Positions 23,023-31,217 of a DNA stretch of 43,764 bases are shown piece by piece. Location of the stretch: NCBI GenBank assembly GCA_937930265.1, contig CALGLI010000230.1, positions 1 to 43,764 of the forward strand, given 5' to 3'. The notes below the pieces were generated by a model, which saw only the letters and a program-made list of their open reading frames with translations, ran no database searches and had not been told where the DNA came from. A program made the translations under genes and the position numbers. The stretch's first letter is position 1, and each line of letters starts with the position of its first letter. The DNA is from an uncultured Veillonella sp. GTDB lineage: Bacteria > Bacillota > Negativicutes > Veillonellales > Veillonellaceae.

Positions 23023-24887
23023 AATCGTATTCCTCCGCCTCTAACACGTCGTCTCGTCCGTTTCTTTGGTGTATCGCCAGCCTTGACTACACGAGCTGTA
23101 TTTTGATACGGCGTATAATTCTCTTTACTATTCCGAGCCTCTAAAGCATCAAAATTCGGATTCATAATAGCAATAGCAGCTTGATTATAGTTTCTAATAT
23201 CAAATGGTTCATTTCTTTTGCGTCCTGGGCGTAGCACCCATTGTTCTTTAAAATGGCCATTAACTAATTTAGACACTTTCATTTCTGCTAATAGCCCCTC
23301 AAAGTATTTCTTTCCGTACCCTTTTTCGTGGTCTTTTGGGAAATGGCAATACCTTGGTTGGCCTTTTTCTTGGTTTAAATCGCTATATATTTGTTCCTTG
23401 CCAGTATCTACACCAAGCTTGAACAGCTTAGTCTTATACTTTTTCAACTTTGTAGGCAAGCCATCAATCAAGTCTTTACCTGCGCCGCCTACGCCCTTAA
23501 TAGGATAAACGCGCTTATGCCATCTAGTTGAGCAGTATTTATATACCGATTGTGTCTTTCTACCGCCAGAGTCAATACACGTAACGGATACGCCACGCTT
23601 TCTACCATCGGCATAAGACCATGTACGATTTAAAATAATATCGTCCAATTCTTTCCATACGGCGTCATAGGCAGGGTCGCCATAAAGTCTGAAGTACTGT
23701 ATACCCCAGCTCTCATAATCTTTCCCCCATCCTACAATTTCACACTCTAGGCGGTCGTCCTGCGTATCAACTCCACACGTTAAGAGTAGTACGCCATCTG
23801 GTAGCTCAGCTCCATAGTCTTCTCTGCGTTCGTAGAGCACTTCAGCCTGCAGTGTTTCGGTATCCTCTTCATAAGGAACTCCCATTTCTGTATTAAAGAA
23901 TGTCATGACGCCGACAGTTCCGAGTTTAAGTGCTTCCTCATATTTACCTTGGAGTTTCCTCCAAGATGCCCAAGGCGAGCCAAACGCGTTCATATGAAAG
24001 CTTCGGCAATTATACTTCTTTAAATTCTCCGGCGCTTCCGCAATCCATTTTCCCTCACGATACAGTTTCTTCCACTCGAACTCCTCTGATAGCGTTCCGC
24101 AGTGATCACACGCCAAGTAGTACTTGCCCGTGTCCTCGTCCGCGTGGAACTTATCCCAGGACGGATACACATATTCACCACAAGCAGGGCACTTAATGTG
24201 CCATACCTCTTGCGTACCACCTAGATACAATTTCTCTATCCGGCTGGTACCTTTGGCCAATGGCGTAGATGCGTACACGTGCTTTCGATTGTAGAACGTA
24301 TTAGTACGCTTTTCTGCTAGGCTCAAAGGGTCCCCTTCCGTGCCTGCTGATGCTGGATAGCGGTCAATTTCATCCGCTAGTAATACACGAATTGGCCGGG
24401 ATGCCAAATCTGCTGGAGCGTTCGCACCGACTAATGTCAGGTAGCCGCCTGGAAAGGTCTTATTCAATACCGTATTGCCACTGTCCCGAGATTTTACATC
24501 GGCCATTTTATCGTTAAGCACTTTCGTATCACGAATAAAAGGAGCAATACGAGTTTTTGAAAATTCCTTTGCTATATCTTTTGTCGGTTGCATGAACATA
24601 ATCGGTGACGGAAAGTAGTCAATAAAATAACCCAACACATTCTTAATGAGCTGGGTTTTACCAATTTGCGATCCGGTCATATACACTACTTTTTCAACAT
24701 CTGGATCACTCACCGCATCAAGCATTTCCTTTTGATAAGGCGCCCTATCGGTGGAATACTTACCTGGTTCAGCGCTATCCTCCGTGGAAAGAACTACATT
24801 AGCATTGGCCCATTCCGACGCAGTAAACTTTGGCGGCGGCTTTAATACACTGGCCAATCCTTTGAACAGGTTGCATGTGTGCTTCAA
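23019..24887 (-). CDS. Terminase large subunit (lambda GpA family)
   Basis: The 622-aa protein has Walker A GSQIGKT (72-78), Walker B LLADE (169-173), a zinc-binding CPACGEY...CDHCG pair (about 235-265) typical of GpA-type terminases, and nuclease-domain motifs such as TCGVDTQDDRLECEIVGWG. It cuts the concatemer and powers packaging. Its start overlaps the small subunit stop. Confidence 0.95.
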   Translation of the reverse strand: MKHTCNLFKGLASVLKPPPKFTASEWANANVVLSTEDSAEPGKYSTDRAPYQKEMLDAVSDPDVEKVVYMTGSQIGKTQLIKNVLGYFIDYFPSPIMFMQPTKDIAKEFSKTRIAPFIRDTKVLNDKMADVKSRDSGNTVLNKTFPGGYLTLVGANAPADLASRPIRVLLADEIDRYPASAGTEGDPLSLAEKRTNTFYNRKHVYASTPLAKGTSRIEKLYLGGTQEVWHIKCPACGEYVYPSWDKFHADEDTGKYYLACDHCGTLSEEFEWKKLYREGKWIAEAPENLKKYNCRSFHMNAFGSPWASWRKLQGKYEEALKLGTVGVMTFFNTEMGVPYEEDTETLQAEVLYERREDYGAELPDGVLLLTCGVDTQDDRLECEIVGWGKDYESWGIQYFRLYGDPAYDAVWKELDDIILNRTWSYADGRKRGVSVTCIDSGGRKTQSVYKYCSTRWHKRVYPIKGVGGAGKDLIDGLPTKLKKYKTKLFKLGVDTGKEQIYSDLNQEKGQPRYCHFPKDHEKGYGKKYFEGLLAEMKVSKLVNGHFKEQWVLRPGRKRNEPFDIRNYNQAAIAIMNPNFDALEARNSKENYTPYQNTARVVKAGDTPKKRTRRRVRGGGIRL

Positions 24888-25426
24888 TCACCTTCACCCG
24901 CCTCGTCGTCATCCACGATGATATCATCGGACTCATCGTGGAACATATTAGGGTCATATTCAGACAATTCCGTTAAGCACTCATTCACCTCATCTAAAAG
25001 CGCATCTTGAATGACCAACAAATTCGTCTCCCCTAGTACTTTAGGGGCTGCTTTTAATGGTAACGACTGGAGCTTACTTTTAAAGTTATTCAACATTCGA
25101 TTCATTACGGCTTTAACTGTGTTCGAGCGGTGCAATTCTCCGTTCATGATTTTCAGTTTGTTCTCTTCAATCATCCGTTTAGTTCTGGTTAACAAAGTTC
25201 GTTCCGCATCATACCCGCCCTCACGGGCTTTCTTTTCGAGTTTACTTTCTCCGGTTTTATACGAAACAAATGCTTGTACTGTTTTCGCAATATTGTACTG
25301 TCCGCGTTTTTCCTTTTCGAATATACCGTCCTCGGTCAACTGCTGAACCCGTCGAGAGCTGATTCCGAGTACTTTTGCTACAATTTTAGATGATACTAAT
25401 TCGTCAACGATTGATACATTCGTCAC
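24884..25426 (-). CDS. Terminase small subunit (Nu1-like)
   Basis: The product of about 180 aa has an N-terminal winged helix-turn-helix (SSKIVAKVLGISSRRVQQLT, then GIFEKEKRGQYNIAKTVQAF). A helical middle and an Asp/Glu-rich C-terminus that should contact the large subunit follow. A GTG start at 25426 lies seven bases after AAAGGAGG and is preferred over the upstream TTG. It recognises the packaging start, probably in the adjoining non-coding region. Confidence 0.88.
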   Translation of the reverse strand: MTNVSIVDELVSSKIVAKVLGISSRRVQQLTEDGIFEKEKRGQYNIAKTVQAFVSYKTGESKLEKKAREGGYDAERTLLTRTKRMIEENKLKIMNGELHRSNTVKAVMNRMLNNFKSKLQSLPLKAAPKVLGETNLLVIQDALLDEVNECLTELSEYDPNMFHDESDDIIVDDDEAGEGD

Positions 25427-25575
25427 AGTCTCGCCTCCTTTCAAAAGTTGACCGTTTTTGAAGCCGAACAGCAGTTCGGAAAAATAACTAACTAGCTATT
25501 CCGCGGGGTTCGGATGACCCACGCAAAATATTTTTCATTTGGAGTACCTTAAGGGCCCCGGGTATAAACGGGATA
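25427..25575. other. Non-coding segment beside the terminase, possible cos/packaging region
   Basis: This 150-bp stretch holds a CCGAAC/GTTCGG hairpin (25464-25479) and GC-rich partial dyads (CCGCGGGGTTCGGATGACCC at about 25502, GGGCCCCGGGTATA at about 25554) in otherwise AT-rich DNA. Lambda-type phages carry cos directly upstream of the small terminase gene. No cosN can be defined from one sequence. Confidence 0.3.
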
Positions 25576-25749
25576 CTAACCCCCATACATGCCCTCTCGC
25601 CAGTGCTGTTTGCGTGAATGTTTCATCATATCTTTAGCAAAGGCTTTAGCTTTACAACTTCCTTTGCCGCCTAGGACAATAGCATTAGCAGTACACTTAT
25701 TACGTTTGTTATGTAAACAATCTTTAATATGACAAGTAATATCTGTCAT
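25576..25749 (-). CDS. 57-aa Cys-rich protein (DUF1540-like)
   Basis: A good Shine-Dalgarno (AAAGGAGA) precedes the ATG of a 57-aa frame with cysteines at 6, 11, 19 and 32 (CHIKDCLHNKRNKCTANAI). This is the spacing of DUF1540-type small metal-binding domains. The C-terminus is basic. It is the first gene of the late transcript, between the early terminator and the terminase. Function unknown. Confidence 0.65.
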   Translation of the reverse strand: MTDITCHIKDCLHNKRNKCTANAIVLGGKGSCKAKAFAKDMMKHSRKQHWREGMYGG

Positions 25750-26014
25750 ACTATTCTCTCCTTTCTATTGGCAGTCAGATCCTATTTTATTTGTAGGCTT
25801 AATCAATATCACCATAGGGTGGTAGTAATTTGTTATAGTTAAGTACTCAAGGAAATCTCTTACATTGTGTATTGGTTGTATTTAAACATGGCTATTTTGT
25901 TCTAAAACATCTCAGAAGTGTCGCGAATTTATTTTGTATTGTGCTATTTGAAAGGATCACATTTGCCCAACGAATGGGTGCCCCCTATGATGATATTGAT
26001 TAAACTCGCATATA
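25750..26014. promoter_or_regulatory. Late-operon control region with a 21-bp inverted repeat
   Basis: No gene is visible here. CCCTATG-R-TGATATTGATTAA occurs on the plus strand at 25983-26003 and, with a single mismatch, on the minus strand at 25799-25819. The arms are about 165 bp apart. The region lies between the early-operon terminator and the first late gene, so the repeats are candidate binding sites for the ArpU-like late regulator or for terminase. I see no consensus promoter, consistent with activator dependence. Confidence 0.45.
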
Positions 26015-26051
26015 AAAAGACCACCTAACCGTATCGATTAAGTGGTCTTTT
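26015..26051 (-). terminator. Bidirectional intrinsic terminator after the early operon
   Basis: AAAAGACCAC and GTGGTCTTTT form a 10-bp perfect stem with a 17-base loop. T-runs follow on both strands. It ends the leftward early transcript after the ArpU-like gene. Confidence 0.8.
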
Positions 26052-26160
26052 CATTTTAGTGTTCTAGGTTTCACTGTGTCGTTGAGAGATAGAGTATTTG
26101 TTGTCCCATTAACTCACACTATCATTATAAATTGTCAAGAATGACATGTCTATGACAGTT

Positions 26161-26697
26161 TTATGACAATTTTGTATTAAGCCCTATCACGCCCCATAGA
26201 AGTACAGATAGTTCTTCTATTCCCCTTGCAATATATCTATGGATAGTACGTACATCCGGCTTTTCATGGAATGATTCAGCAATCTCTTCTAATGTTTCAC
26301 CATCAATATAATAACGTCGCACACATTCACAGTACTTAAACTGTTTCTCACTGCACTTCTCAGCATAGATGTCTAGCATATTATTCACATGGCGCATCAT
26401 AAGCGCTGTTTTTTCTTTACTTTTAACAATCGCATTTACCCTAACAATACTATTATCGTCAAACATATCTGCCAATAGTTCGTTGAGCCATATGTCCTCG
26501 GCTTGTGTCGAATCCGAGATAGCATTGTCTACGTATGACTGTAACTGACTATAATGCTTAAGCAGCTTGATCGTGTTGTGTCGAAGTTTACGACCTAACT
26601 GTGCATTTTCTTGCTTGGCTAATTCATAGTAGGTTTTTGTGGCCACCTCAGTGGCCAACCTAGTGATTTTTTCAATTTCGTATTCATTCAAATACAT
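26161..26697 (-). CDS. ArpU/RinA-like late transcription regulator
   Basis: The 178-aa protein is helical. Near the C-terminus it has a sigma-region-4-like helix-turn-helix (RRYYIDGETLEEIAESFHEK, then VRTIHRYIARGIEEL). Proteins of this class switch on packaging and structural genes in many Firmicute phages. It is the last early gene, 0.4 kb from the first late gene, exactly where such regulators sit. The Shine-Dalgarno GGGGGAG is very close to the ATG, so the true start could be the TTG two codons later. Confidence 0.75.
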   Translation of the reverse strand: MYLNEYEIEKITRLATEVATKTYYELAKQENAQLGRKLRHNTIKLLKHYSQLQSYVDNAISDSTQAEDIWLNELLADMFDDNSIVRVNAIVKSKEKTALMMRHVNNMLDIYAEKCSEKQFKYCECVRRYYIDGETLEEIAESFHEKPDVRTIHRYIARGIEELSVLLWGVIGLNTKLS

Positions 26698-26770
26698 CTC
26701 CCCCTTTTTTATTTGTAGTATAGTCCGAATTGTGTTTATACCAACTTCAAAAGAAGTATCTAACCAAAAA

Positions 26771-27103
26771 TTAAATTATGTTCATGGCTTTCCATTCATC
26801 TAACATGAACATCGCCTTACCATGCTTTTGAGCATATTCGTACTCACCATTGCACCCCCGGCTATTTTCCCAACCAGGACACAATATTAACACGTCGCAA
26901 TGATTCAGTAGGCCTAAACATATGTTTAAGCCCTTCTGGTAATCATCACCAGTTAAATACATAAATCCGTAATTGTGAATCGGCGATACATAATCATGAT
27001 TTGTATCACTTAAAACCAACTCACTCATAATCGTATCTATCTTTTCTTTGTTGCTCTTCTCACCCCCATAAGGGTGAGCCACATATACTAATCTTTTTCT
27101 CAT
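26771..27103 (-). CDS. DUF4406 protein (deoxyribosyltransferase-like fold)
   Basis: The 110-aa protein opens RLVYVAHPYGGEKSNKEKI and ends NSRGCNGEYEYAQKHGKAMF. This is the pattern of DUF4406 proteins, related to nucleoside 2-deoxyribosyltransferases. A role in nucleotide metabolism or DNA modification is possible. GGAG precedes the ATG. The 100-bp gap upstream holds no gene. Confidence 0.85.
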   Translation of the reverse strand: MRKRLVYVAHPYGGEKSNKEKIDTIMSELVLSDTNHDYVSPIHNYGFMYLTGDDYQKGLNICLGLLNHCDVLILCPGWENSRGCNGEYEYAQKHGKAMFMLDEWKAMNII

Positions 27104-27205
27104 TCGCTCTCCGTTCGTTTAAAAATAGCTCGTAATGGTTTTTATTGCATAATATTTTTAAACGCCGTCTAGGCGCCAACATTTTAATCCTAGAGGCATT
27201 TATTA

Positions 27206-27604
27206 CTACAGGAATATACTCATATGCTCTGAAATATGTAGAATTACATAATTTTCTGTATCGGTTATGATTTCATCGGCCATTGTTCCTATGAATTTCC
27301 TGTTATCGTTTTCTAGTACACCAGCTAATTGCAGTCCATCTAAAATAAACTTCTTGGCAAAAGCCACATTATCCGGATCATGTCTAGTTGATGAATGCCA
27401 TTCAAACAATAAGTCTACTTTGCCCTTAACCGATTCTATCTGTTGTAATAGACATTGTTCTTTGACCTGCTCGGTGCATTTCTTTTTCATAGCAGCGGCA
27501 GCTATAGTCGAACCACGCTCACAGTCAATATACTCATTTAACGTAGGGAACCTATCATGATTTTTCTTCCTAAATCTAAACTGGCATCGCAATAGAATTT
27601 TCAT
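27206..27604 (-). CDS. RusA-like Holliday-junction resolvase
   Basis: The 132-aa protein contains the RusA core STRHDPDNVAFAKKFILDGL followed by GVLENDNRKFI, which supplies the metal-binding aspartates. It resolves branched DNA during replication and packaging. It overlaps the DnaC-like gene start region by four bases, as part of the replication operon. Confidence 0.9.
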   Translation of the reverse strand: MKILLRCQFRFRKKNHDRFPTLNEYIDCERGSTIAAAAMKKKCTEQVKEQCLLQQIESVKGKVDLLFEWHSSTRHDPDNVAFAKKFILDGLQLAGVLENDNRKFIGTMADEIITDTENYVILHISEHMSIFL

Positions 27605-28335
27605 CGATGTGACGCTCCATTAAATATAGCCACCGCATATTCTCCACGCAGGCGGTCATATACTCTTTGGCTATAATTCTTTTCGGTCCAAGCATCGCTG
27701 TAATTCGTCGTAAGAATGATGGGTTTCATCCGGTTGTAGCGATCAATAATGATGCTTTCAACCTTAGATGGTACCCAATCAGATTTTGAGTACTCCGCTC
27801 CAAAGTCATCAAGTAATAGCAATGGGATATTTCTAAGTTTTTGCTCAAATCTTAGATAAGCTACATTGTCGCCTTTAGATAAAGTAAGCATGGTATCTAA
27901 CAAATTAGGCATAGAAATCATTAGGCACCCTTTGCCTAATGTCATAGCCTGTTTCAAGATACTCACTGCAATTGATGTCTTACCGGTACCAGCTGGGCCT
28001 CTTAATATGAGGCCCTTACCAGAATCAAGATTAGCTGTCAGATTATCAGAATACTTTTTAACCACGTCATAAGCTTCAGCGTTCTCTTTTGGAAAGCTAC
28101 CGTGTTTGCGTAACCAGTCGAAATCCATATCATAATAGCGCTTAGGGATTCCAACTGCAGCATAGGTGGTGTTAACGTTAGTTTGAATGACTACTGGTTC
28201 ATCGTAGACCGGATAAAAAAACTCATTTTTTACCGTGGACTCTTTGATATTCCTTTTCCCAGTCGACGTCTTCGTCCTTTCTCGAATTTTTTCGAGACAC
28301 GCCTCTAGCATTGCTGTTACATTTTCTTGTTCCAA
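27601..28335 (-). CDS. DnaC-like helicase loader ATPase
   Basis: The 244-aa AAA+ protein has Walker A GPAGTGKT (113-120), Walker B LLLLDDFGAE (172-181) and sensor 1 LTTNYS. The C-terminal arginine-finger region reads RVYDRLRGEYAVAIF. It would load the host replicative helicase at the phage origin with the upstream initiator. A TTG start is used, and the gene overlaps the initiator gene by 113 bases, an unusually long overlap. Confidence 0.9.
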   Translation of the reverse strand: MEQENVTAMLEACLEKIRERTKTSTGKRNIKESTVKNEFFYPVYDEPVVIQTNVNTTYAAVGIPKRYYDMDFDWLRKHGSFPKENAEAYDVVKKYSDNLTANLDSGKGLILRGPAGTGKTSIAVSILKQAMTLGKGCLMISMPNLLDTMLTLSKGDNVAYLRFEQKLRNIPLLLLDDFGAEYSKSDWVPSKVESIIIDRYNRMKPIILTTNYSDAWTEKNYSQRVYDRLRGEYAVAIFNGASHR

Positions 28336-29161
28336 AATCCTTTTGCACCTCCTGCTTTAAATTCCCTGCCGTGACAGTTTCAACATACTTGATACTATTA
28401 CCGCCATTATCAGCTGTGGTATTAATAGCAACAATAACTCGTTCCTTCCCATAAGACTCTACCAAATCATCCAGTCGGTCTTTAATGACAGGTGATACAT
28501 CTCCGATTGCCTTCATGTACAAATCGTAAATGGGCTTATTTTTTACTTCATCATCGTCAAACATAGATAGAGGATTTTCATCTTCGCGCGCGCGCGTATC
28601 TCTCTCTATATTCTTTTCTTTTCTTTTCTTTTCTTTTATTAGTTGATTTTGTTGAACATGTGTTAAATTTTGTTGAACATGTGTTAAATTTTGTTTTTTT
28701 GCCTTGCGAGACTCTGCACTTTTAAGGCCCGCCAACCTACGTTTTTCGCGGATAGTTTCCTCTTTCACTTTTTTAAATTCAAATCTTCGAATTAAGCTAG
28801 GTGACCAAAAATATTCGTCATCACAGTCCAATAATTCGTAGTCATGAATCAACAAATAAATTAACAAAAATGAACAAAATGAACACATTGGGTTTTGTTC
28901 CAACACGTGTTGATTTTTGTTGAACACTTGTTGAACACTTGTTAAAATTTGTTCGTTATTCATTCTTAATTCATTATCCAAAGCGACGAATGTATATTTT
29001 TTTAGTGGCAATTTATAGTCATCTGCTGCGGCTAATTTTTCAATCAATATCCACCACCAAGCATATGAAATCATTCCTAATTCTGAAATCATAGCAGCAA
29101 TTTTAGGATCATTGCTCGCATTGATGTCATGACTAAAATAGTAGGATTGGTTTTTCGCCAT
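28223..29161 (-). CDS. Replication initiator (DUF4373/Lin1244-type N-terminus)
   Basis: The protein of about 312 aa begins MAKNQSYYFSHDINASND and continues LGMISYAWWWILIEKLA, the DUF4373-type winged-helix found in phage replication proteins. A Lys-rich linker follows, then a DnaD-like C-terminal helical region. The centre contains an exact tandem 7-residue repeat (NLTHVQQ twice) encoded by iteron-like DNA. The start at 29161 follows GAAGAG by eight bases; a GTG at 29170 is the alternative. The helicase loader comes next, the usual phage pair. Confidence 0.82.
   Translation of the reverse strand: MAKNQSYYFSHDINASNDPKIAAMISELGMISYAWWWILIEKLAAADDYKLPLKKYTFVALDNELRMNNEQILTSVQQVFNKNQHVLEQNPMCSFCSFLLIYLLIHDYELLDCDDEYFWSPSLIRRFEFKKVKEETIREKRRLAGLKSAESRKAKKQNLTHVQQNLTHVQQNQLIKEKKRKEKNIERDTRAREDENPLSMFDDDEVKNKPIYDLYMKAIGDVSPVIKDRLDDLVESYGKERVIVAINTTADNGGNSIKYVETVTAGNLKQEVQKDFGTRKCNSNARGVSRKNSRKDEDVDWEKEYQRVHGKK
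28585..28691. repeat. Origin-like repeat block inside the initiator gene
   Basis: In order: (CG)6 at 28585-28596, an alternating TCTCTCTATA, five TTTTC units (about 28611-28637), then two exact 21-bp tandem repeats (28647-28667 and 28668-28688; core TTGTTGAACATGTGTTAAA) with the start of a third. Iterons next to a simple, easily unwound tract and inside the initiator gene mirror lambda ori within gene O. Confidence 0.6.
28901..28947. repeat. Second iteron-like cluster in the initiator gene
   Basis: A 12-bp perfect palindrome CAACACGTGTTG (28901-28912) is followed by two exact tandem 11-mers TTGTTGAACAC (28917-28938) and a decayed third copy. The shared TTGTTGAACA core links this cluster to the 21-bp repeats 230 bp away. 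Confidence 0.55.
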
Positions 29162-29166
29162 TTCTA

Positions 29167-29607
29167 TCACTCTTCACTGTCATTAAATAAACTATCCTGG
29201 GCTCGCCGGCCCATAATAAACTTTATGCACTCATCGATCAAGTCTTGAACGGAAATAGCGAATGTAGAGTCTGCATACTCAACATTTAACCAGTCTGTTT
29301 TGAACTTGAATTCGTTAGGAGTGTTCATATCAGATACGATGCCTTCAACACCAACCTGGTTAATAAGACCTTCAATGTCGCCATACTTAAATTTGAATGT
29401 ATTTACAAAAAATGGGATTTTAAATTCTTCCAAGAATTCAAAGTTCTTCTTCACAATAGACTGCAGTTTGCTGAATGCTTGCAGAAGCTCAGGACGCGGA
29501 TCATCTTTAGATTTTAGCGTGAATACATCTGTTAACCCCGTAGCAGATGGTTTCTGATAAGCAATACTGATGTCGTTATCTTTAATTTGAATTGATTTAA
29601 TAATCAT
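29167..29607 (-). CDS. Hypothetical early phage protein, 146 aa
   Basis: The sequence starts MIIKSIQIKDNDISIAYQKP and is a mix of beta strands and helices with no cysteine motif or known catalytic residues. It lies between the metallo-beta-lactamase-fold gene and the initiator with overlapping ends, so it is part of the recombination/replication operon. Function unknown. Confidence 0.7.
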   Translation of the reverse strand: MIIKSIQIKDNDISIAYQKPSATGLTDVFTLKSKDDPRPELLQAFSKLQSIVKKNFEFLEEFKIPFFVNTFKFKYGDIEGLINQVGVEGIVSDMNTPNEFKFKTDWLNVEYADSTFAISVQDLIDECIKFIMGRRAQDSLFNDSEE

Positions 29608-30326
29608 AAGGGGCCCCTTTCTTGCTCTACGACTACATATTTACCGGTAGCGGCTTCAACAGCTTGTTTAAACATAGCTGCATCGGAGTTTTCATCGGAT
29701 AAATGAAGCAGTCGAATGTCCTGGCACTTAGTAAGATCCATAGACTTTAGAAATTTAATAGCATTCTCTAACGAAAAATGGGATTGAATTAATCGTTCCA
29801 TACGTTTCTCATGTAGGCATCCATCGTCAACGCGTTGGTTTAGGATTTCATACGAATGATTACATTCAACCATAATGTGATTCACATCTTTAAACGTGTA
29901 CCGACAATAATATGTATCCGTAATATATAGTAGTTTCTCATCACCGTCAGAAATTAAGAATCCAACATTCGGAACATCATGTTCTAGTCCGAATGGCAAT
30001 ATAGTAAAATTACCTACCTTAAATTGAATCTTAGGCGTTATATAGACCACTTTATGATGTCCGGCAACATAGATAGCCTCAGCCGTATCTTTTAGCATAT
30101 ACACACGATGTCCGAGTTTTAATAAATCAGGCACGGCCTTGCAATGGTCGCCATGTTGATGAGTCACTAATACACCGCATAGATGCACAAAATTAAATCG
30201 ACAATATCGCTGTATGTCTTTAAATGCTAACCCTGCATCTAGTAATAATTCATCCCCATTAGTTGAGGTTTTGATTCGGTAGCAGTTCCCTTTTGAGCTA
30301 CTACCGAATGCTTGAATACTAATCAC
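29604..30326 (-). CDS. Metallo-beta-lactamase-fold hydrolase (probable nuclease)
   Basis: The 240-aa protein has the metal-binding motif THQHGDH (55-61), the opening GSSSKGNCYRIKT and LLLDAGL of the YycJ/WalJ branch, and later LYITDTYY and VECNH metal ligands. Relatives in this branch can have DNA exonuclease activity. Encoded directly beside RecT and near an SbcC-like ATPase, it may supply single-stranded ends for annealing. That role is an inference. Confidence 0.85.
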   Translation of the reverse strand: MISIQAFGSSSKGNCYRIKTSTNGDELLLDAGLAFKDIQRYCRFNFVHLCGVLVTHQHGDHCKAVPDLLKLGHRVYMLKDTAEAIYVAGHHKVVYITPKIQFKVGNFTILPFGLEHDVPNVGFLISDGDEKLLYITDTYYCRYTFKDVNHIMVECNHSYEILNQRVDDGCLHEKRMERLIQSHFSLENAIKFLKSMDLTKCQDIRLLHLSDENSDAAMFKQAVEAATGKYVVVEQERGPL

Positions 30327-30328
30327 AA

Positions 30329-31207
30329 TTAATCACCAAACATATTGACGACTTCGCCTGTTTCAGGATCTACGAATTCATTTGTAGGAGTAGGTTCAAT
30401 ATCAATCGTTTCTGAATTTGCGTTATTAGCAATAGTTTCAGCCACATCAGATTGAACGTCGATGGTTTCGCCTTCAAAATCAGGTGTGAGTTCTCCATCA
30501 TTATCACGGATTACGGCGCCATCTGAGGTGAGAGCATTCGTCATATTCTGCATTTCAACAGACAAAATACCATATTTGCTTATCAACTGTTTAAGTACAG
30601 TTTTAATAGCCATTGCATCGAAGTCAGTTTTCCAAAGTCCAAAACCTTTTTTATAAGTTTGAGAATACTTTTTAGCATGTGCTTCCATTTCTTCTTTAGT
30701 CATGTATAGGTATTGTTCATACCCATTCTCTAATCGGAAATAGGCCATATATCCAACTACATCATTCCCAGTAGGCTCCCCTAATTCGAATTCACCTGTT
30801 AATCGATTCCGTTTCTTTATTTCGCCCTCATAGATTTTAATAGCATTAATCTTTTTGTATTTGCCAGCTCTAATGGCTAGCTGAATATACCCTTTGTATC
30901 CCATTTGAAATTGGGCTTCATAAATTTTCTTTTTGCCATTATAAAATGGAACAATATACGCGAAGCCTAAATTTTGATTAATAGGAAGGTCTAGTGTAGC
31001 TGCCATAATACCAGCAGTAACTACAGTCGTAGGGTCTGCCTTAGTTAAGAGTTCATTATTATTAGAAACAGAAATCAAACTAGATACAAATGCTGCTGAC
31101 TTCTTCCCTAATATTTCATTGAATCGTTTTTTTATAGACTCGCTCGATACTAAAGTCTTCAATGATTGAGTTTGTAATTGTGTTTGTGCTTTCGCAATTT
31201 CTCCCAT
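30329..31207 (-). CDS. RecT single-strand annealing protein
   Basis: The 292-aa protein matches RecT: LDLPINQNLGFAYIVPFYNG, FQMGYKGYIQLAIRAGKYK and WKTDFDAMAIKTVLKQLISK. The C-terminus is acidic and ends VVNMFGD. It anneals complementary single strands in phage recombination. No classical RecE is seen, so the exonuclease partner may be the neighbouring metallo-hydrolase or a host enzyme. Confidence 0.94.
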   Translation of the reverse strand: MGEIAKAQTQLQTQSLKTLVSSESIKKRFNEILGKKSAAFVSSLISVSNNNELLTKADPTTVVTAGIMAATLDLPINQNLGFAYIVPFYNGKKKIYEAQFQMGYKGYIQLAIRAGKYKKINAIKIYEGEIKKRNRLTGEFELGEPTGNDVVGYMAYFRLENGYEQYLYMTKEEMEAHAKKYSQTYKKGFGLWKTDFDAMAIKTVLKQLISKYGILSVEMQNMTNALTSDGAVIRDNDGELTPDFEGETIDVQSDVAETIANNANSETIDIEPTPTNEFVDPETGEVVNMFGD

Positions 31208-31217
31208 TGTGTGCCTC

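Noticed and set aside
28585..28691. Short tandem repeats as a CRISPR array
   Set aside because: The repeats abut without spacers, lie inside a coding frame, and there are no cas genes.
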